From: Methanosarcinaceae archaeon
GTDB lineage: Archaea > Halobacteriota > Methanosarcinia > Methanosarcinales > Methanosarcinaceae
Assembly: GCA_021106765.1 (NCBI GenBank)
Contig: JAIOTO010000095.1
Location: 1-36,095 of the forward strand
DNA: 36,095 nucleotides
Direction: 5' to 3'
The position numbers were made by a program, and so were the translations under genes. Each line of letters opens with the position of its first letter. Position 1 is the stretch's first letter. The notes beneath the pieces are model-generated. The model made no database searches. It was not told where the DNA came from and saw only the letters and a program-made list of their open reading frames with translations. Positions 35,972 to 36,095 of this stretch are shown one piece after another.

Positions 35972-36095
35972 ATGTTAACACAGGATGAAATAAATGAGAA
36001 AGGTAGTGCTGCTGTACAAGAATTTGACAACGATGCAGTTGTTGCAGCATCACAGGAAGCGATAGACGCAGGTGTTGACCTCGTATCCTTTATTG
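35972..36095 (+). CDS. mttC: MttC-like corrinoid protein, N-terminal part (runs off the window)
   Basis: 41 residues before the window ends. LTQDEINEKGSAAVQEFDND and the helix AVVAASQEAIDAGVDLVSFI fit the N-terminal helices of methylamine corrinoid proteins. AAGGAG is about 9 bases before the ATG, and the gene begins 21 bases after the mttB stop. The cobalamin motif lies beyond the window. Confidence 0.8.
   Translation, partial: MLTQDEINEKGSAAVQEFDNDAVVAASQEAIDAGVDLVSFI

Noticed and set aside
1-36095. CRISPR arrays, rRNA genes, prophage genes, complete insertion sequences
   Set aside because: No regularly spaced repeats, rRNA strings, phage structural genes or intact transposase were seen.

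Overview
The window comes from a methylotrophic methanogenic archaeon, most likely a member of the Methanosarcinaceae (Methanolobus/Methanococcoides-like; this is inferred from gene content, not from a search). The evidence is the set of pyrrolysine-type methylamine methyltransferase genes with in-frame UAG codons, an archaeal RPA, a thermosome, HerA-NurA, an AglB oligosaccharyltransferase, a four-subunit pyruvate:ferredoxin oxidoreductase and TATA-box promoters. Every complete ordinary gene I could read ends in TAA or TGA. The only in-frame TAG codons are the two expected pyrrolysine positions.

Layout. 1-220: 3' end of a canonical dimethylamine methyltransferase (mtbB) and a long terminator hairpin. 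379-4471: Na+/H+ antiporter with an RCK domain, RPA with two almost identical OB folds, an RPA-associated protein and a small conserved protein. 4486-6340 (-): two winged-helix regulators and a metallophosphoesterase in one operon. 6493-14219 (-): a glycosylation cluster of flippase, membrane protein of unknown role, large GT-C-like membrane protein and AglB. 14592-16238 (-): thermosome. 16520-16693 (-): small basic protein. 16827-19811 (-): glycine-betaine-type ABC transporter whose ATPase gene has no standard start codon. 20021-23575 (+): nurA-herA and an overlapping membrane protein. 23657-23730: tRNA-Lys(CUU). 23861-26935: ribbon-helix-helix protein, TIM-barrel isomerase-like protein, UPF0201/UPF0200 pair and a Dus-like protein. 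27195-30086 (+): pyruvate:ferredoxin oxidoreductase operon.

30087-36095 is the most unusual part. It is visibly richer in A+T than the preceding genes and starts with a possible transposase remnant. It holds a second, divergent methylamine-type methyltransferase locus. Leftward run permease (mttP-like), a winged-helix protein, an unlisted 49-residue one-helix membrane protein, a hairpin terminator, a corrinoid protein (mtbC-like) and an mtbB paralogue with UAG at codon 357. Rightward run an mttB-family gene with UAG at codon 323 and the start of an mttC-like corrinoid gene that leaves the window. The permease would import a methylated amine, each Pyl enzyme would methylate its corrinoid protein, and a separate MtbA-type enzyme (not in the window) would pass the methyl group to coenzyme M. 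The real substrates cannot be read from the sequence.
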